From the NCBI GenBank assembly GCA_015658585.1, contig DQOP01000020.1, positions 1-8,178 on the forward strand: a stretch of 8,178 nt of DNA, read 5' to 3'. The position numbers and the translations under genes are program-made. Below are positions 6,206 through 8,178 of this stretch, one piece after another. Origin of the DNA: Candidatus Poseidoniales archaeon. GTDB taxonomy: Archaea; Thermoplasmatota; Poseidoniia; MGIII; CG-Epi1. The notes under the pieces are model-generated. The model made no database searches and was not told the origin of the DNA. It saw nothing but the letters and a program-made list of their open reading frames with translations. Position 1 is the stretch's first letter. Each line of letters begins with the position of its first letter.

Positions 6206-7801
6206 TCAATAACCCGTGGTCCAGTAAAGCGCCAATTCTGTATTGGAATAAATCCTGTATGTAAAATCAGGCATGTACATGTAGTGATAATTCAGTACCA
6301 AAGAAAGCGTGGATGACTTGCCACTCATATCTGGCATGCCCAAATTAACGATGGACAATGATCTGTTCTGACCTATCTCGGATGAGAAGATTTCACGATT
6401 ATTCCATTCCCATAAATGGTCTAAAGAATTCCAGTACATCTCTTTGACAGAAATCCGTTCAACCTCCATCCGTTCAATATCCACGAGTCCCTGTGACAAT
6501 TGCAATGAATCCGATTGGGCCAGCATATCCGAATAAGCTGCAACTCTCCGCTCCCTTTTTGCATCATTGGATTCGAAAATGTCATTTTCCAGACTATCAT
6601 CCATCCACTGCGCCGCGGAAATACTGCTATCACGGACATAGTAGGTGTAGAACTGGGCTTCTCTTTCATGAGCTGCAACTCTGTACCCAAGGTCTGCATA
6701 TGAGAAAGAAACGAGAATAACCGTTAGAACCGAAAAGAGTGCAGCGATACGTCTGGGATGATCTTGAAGGTTATCCAGGAAAAAATCGAAACCGGGTGCC
6801 ATGAAAAGGAGAATCCCAAAGGTCACCAGATAAGGGATGTAAATAATATCTGAAATGACAAATAAGGACAGGGCCAAATAGGACATTGAGAACAAATATC
6901 CTAGCTTGACGCGCCCTTCCTGAATCCAGAACACAATACCGAGGATAGCTATAAAAACAAAAGGACCGACATTTATCAGGTAATAGACTGCTAAATTTGC
7001 CAGAGATGACAAAACACCATTGCCACTGAAGAGATAGGCTCCAATAAGGTCGTCATCGGGGCTATAGGGAGAAAAATCCAGATACTGTAAATAGAATAGA
7101 TAACCAGAGAAAAAGATTAGAAAACCCAGTGTTTGTCTACCAGCACGCTCACGGTTGGTAGCATTCTCCTGCCAATAAAATAGAAGATGGGCCACCAATA
7201 GGGCCAAAAGCATTCCCGGGAAAAGAAGGGCCATACGATGCAGCGATGGTAGGATCACGATGAACAATGATATCAATGCAATAAGACGAGAAGGATGCCG
7301 ACCATATTTTGAATTTGATAATCTTAAAAGCAACCAGATAAAGAAGGGGAGGAGGGCTATGAACGTGAATCTGAGAGAAAATCTCCATAAAGAGAAGGTA
7401 AGGAATCTAGGTGCCAACGAAAAGCAGAGCGCCGCAAACCAACGACTTCGATAGTTATCTGTGAGCTCGCCTGAGAGCATGAAAAATCCAAATGTCGAGA
7501 TCAGGGAGAGAAAGATGCTGTGGATGATAATATAATCGTGGATTGAAAGGCCTGTCACGGTCGTGACTGCTGACGCAAGAAGTGTAGCACCAAGCGGACT
7601 CGTTCCAGGAAATAGCCCATAAAGTGATAGAACTTCTTCAGCCCAAAATACCTGACCATGAGATATGATCGCCTTGGCCATGGAGATATAATAGAAATTG
7701 TCAGTGCCAGTGGGAGAGGGCGTGATAGGGTAACGTAACAGGAGTGTGAAAAGACCCAACAGAATCAGGCCGCTTTGCTTGACCGGACTTGGACTTTTCA
7801 T
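6206..7801 (-). CDS. Polytopic membrane protein, probable GT-C-fold glycosyltransferase-like
   Basis: A 531-residue integral membrane protein with roughly 10-12 hydrophobic segments between residues 10 and 370 (for example 11-27, 88-110, 144-160, 172-186, 189-210, 224-240, 278-294, 303-335, 351-368). A soluble C-terminal domain of about 150 residues follows. The layout resembles GT-C glycosyltransferases that use lipid-linked sugars: a first helix, then an outer loop with GTDNFYYISMAKAI (31-44) and a PGTSPLGAT loop, many helices, and a tail beginning AAQWMDDSLENDIF and ending YRIYSNTELALYW, similar to the ends of such enzymes. Asp33 would be a candidate catalytic acid, and SPDDD at 247-251 is another acidic outer-loop candidate. 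No canonical STT3 WWDYG motif is present, so it is not an oligosaccharyltransferase. The ATG has a TTAATA box about 24 bases upstream and no Shine-Dalgarno. Substrate and pathway are unknown; surface glycan or lipid glycosylation is inferred. Confidence 0.6.
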   Translation of the reverse strand: MKSPSPVKQSGLILLGLFTLLLRYPITPSPTGTDNFYYISMAKAIISHGQVFWAEEVLSLYGLFPGTSPLGATLLASAVTTVTGLSIHDYIIIHSIFLSLISTFGFFMLSGELTDNYRSRWFAALCFSLAPRFLTFSLWRFSLRFTFIALLPFFIWLLLRLSNSKYGRHPSRLIALISLFIVILPSLHRMALLFPGMLLALLVAHLLFYWQENATNRERAGRQTLGFLIFFSGYLFYLQYLDFSPYSPDDDLIGAYLFSGNGVLSSLANLAVYYLINVGPFVFIAILGIVFWIQEGRVKLGYLFSMSYLALSLFVISDIIYIPYLVTFGILLFMAPGFDFFLDNLQDHPRRIAALFSVLTVILVSFSYADLGYRVAAHEREAQFYTYYVRDSSISAAQWMDDSLENDIFESNDAKRERRVAAYSDMLAQSDSLQLSQGLVDIERMEVERISVKEMYWNSLDHLWEWNNREIFSSEIGQNRSLSIVNLGMPDMSGKSSTLSLVLNYHYMYMPDFTYRIYSNTELALYWTTGY

Positions 7802-7821
7802 GTTCTATCAGATGGATGATG

Positions 7822-7827
7822 TATTAA
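7822..7827 (-). promoter_or_regulatory. TATA-like box of the GT-C-like membrane protein gene
   Basis: The minus strand reads TTAATA, centred about 24 bases before the ATG at 7801, with no Shine-Dalgarno between. This suits a leaderless or near-leaderless transcript. The box is weaker than the plus-strand box in the same divergent region. Confidence 0.4.
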
Positions 7828-7867
7828 GCGTGTATGCTCGATAGAAATTGGTTATTTGTACTGCATA

Positions 7868-7877
7868 TTTTTATATA
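7868..7877 (+). promoter_or_regulatory. TATA box of the plus-strand secreted protein gene
   Basis: TTTTTATATA is the strongest TATA box in the window. It predicts transcription from about 7899, some 20 bases before the TTG start at 7920. It lies in the 118-base divergent region shared with the membrane protein gene, which otherwise holds no recognised feature. Confidence 0.7.
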
Positions 7878-7908
7878 GCGGATACTGTCATCTCAAAACA
7901 TCTATTAT

Positions 7909-7913
7909 GGGGG
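7909..7913 (+). promoter_or_regulatory. G-rich Shine-Dalgarno-like stretch before the TTG start
   Basis: GGGGG ends 6 bases before TTG at 7920 and could pair with the CCUCC of 16S rRNA through one G-U wobble. It favours TTG at 7920 over the in-frame ATG at 7953, which has no such stretch. An out-of-frame ATG GGG GCG TAA micro-frame overlaps it. Confidence 0.4.
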
Positions 7914-7919
7914 CGTAAT

Positions 7920-8178
7920 TTGTCTATACCTGACACCAAGAATTACAGTCTGATGGCGTTGCTGCTTTTGACCGCTCTGCTAGTTGGAAAAAGTGTCAAT
8001 GGATACCCTGGAGGTGGTGAGACTGGAGGAGATGAATGGGCCATGGAATCTATCGTTAAGGGTTGTACCTGCCATACTGATGAACAGCTCAATGAAGGAA
8101 TGTACAGTCTGGATGGAATACCTAATACTTATGTTCCAGAAACCACTTACAACATAACACTAACCGTTAACGATACAA
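7920..8178 (+). CDS. Secreted protein with CxCH motif, Reeler/choice-of-anchor-V-like N-terminus (partial)
   Basis: The first 86 codons are visible; the gene runs off the right edge. From a TTG start the protein has a signal peptide: n-region SIPDTKNYS, hydrophobic core LMALLLLTALLVG at 11-23, and probable cleavage after SVNG at about residue 28. Then comes a glycine-rich YPGGGETGGDEWA, a KGCTCH segment with Cys49, Cys51 and His52, and a strand-like GIPNTYVPETTYNITLTV at 66-83. The order signal, Gly-rich stretch, C-x(1-2)-C-H, then Y-x-P-x-x-x-Y-x-I/L-x-V resembles the Reeler-like/choice-of-anchor-V domain of secreted archaeal and bacterial proteins. CTCH has one residue between the cysteines, so it is not a standard haem c CxxCH site. 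An internal ATG at 7953 would shorten the signal peptide. Function is unknown; a cell-surface or exported location is likely. It is transcribed divergently from the GT-C-like gene. Confidence 0.7.
   Translation, partial: MSIPDTKNYSLMALLLLTALLVGKSVNGYPGGGETGGDEWAMESIVKGCTCHTDEQLNEGMYSLDGIPNTYVPETTYNITLTVNDT

Noticed and set aside
6144..6209. 22-codon N-terminal extension of uS15 from a TTG
   Set aside because: The archaeal S15 family starts at MAR-x-HAR; a Shine-Dalgarno precedes the ATG at 6143, and the extension would cover the TATA box.
8064..8075. Haem c attachment site in the plus-strand secreted protein
   Set aside because: The motif is CTCH, with one residue between the cysteines, not CxxCH; a standard haem c site is not supported.

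Overview
The window is archaeal. The uS15 ribosomal protein has the archaeal/eukaryotic N-terminal extension (MARIHARHRGRSGS), and TrmI has the archaeal motif set. The pilins carry the archaeal VSPIIG-type signal, the secretion ATPase is of the FlaI/ArlI type, and several genes sit behind TATA-like boxes rather than bacterial promoters. The moderate GC content, the surface-protein style and the short secreted CxCH protein at the right edge fit a planktonic Thermoplasmatota lineage such as Marine Group II/III (Poseidoniales-like). That placement is an inference from pattern, not a proven assignment.

Right to left on the minus strand, which carries all but one gene: (i) a polytopic membrane protein resembling GT-C glycosyltransferases (6206-7801); (ii) ribosomal protein uS15 (5691-6143) followed after 18 bases by tRNA m1A methyltransferase TrmI (4932-5672); (iii) thioredoxin reductase TrxB (3961-4890) behind its own promoter-like box; (iv) a tightly packed surface-appendage operon at 1-3918. 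This operon holds two pilin-like proteins, a long FlaI/GspE-type assembly ATPase, and the first 48 residues of a FlaJ/TadC-type membrane platform protein cut by the window edge. Genes in this operon overlap by 23 and 10 bases or are 1 base apart, so they are almost certainly co-transcribed and translationally coupled. On the plus strand, a divergent gene starting near 7920 encodes a secreted protein with a CxCH motif and is cut by the right edge.

The operon looks like a minimal archaeal type IV pilus-like machine: pilin subunits with an N-terminal hydrophobic helix, the motor ATPase and its membrane partner. The ATPase is unusual in carrying an approximately 190-residue charged C-terminal extension that contains an EF-hand-like D-x-D-x-D-G loop. 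The intergenic regions suggest two promoter layouts. In one, a TATA-like box lies about 24-26 bases before the start codon with no Shine-Dalgarno (probably leaderless: pilin, trxB, GT-C-like gene). In the other, the box lies about 47 bases before the start with a Shine-Dalgarno-like stretch (uS15 and the plus-strand secreted gene). No RNA genes, CRISPR arrays, insertion sequences or intergenic stretches longer than about 120 bases were found.
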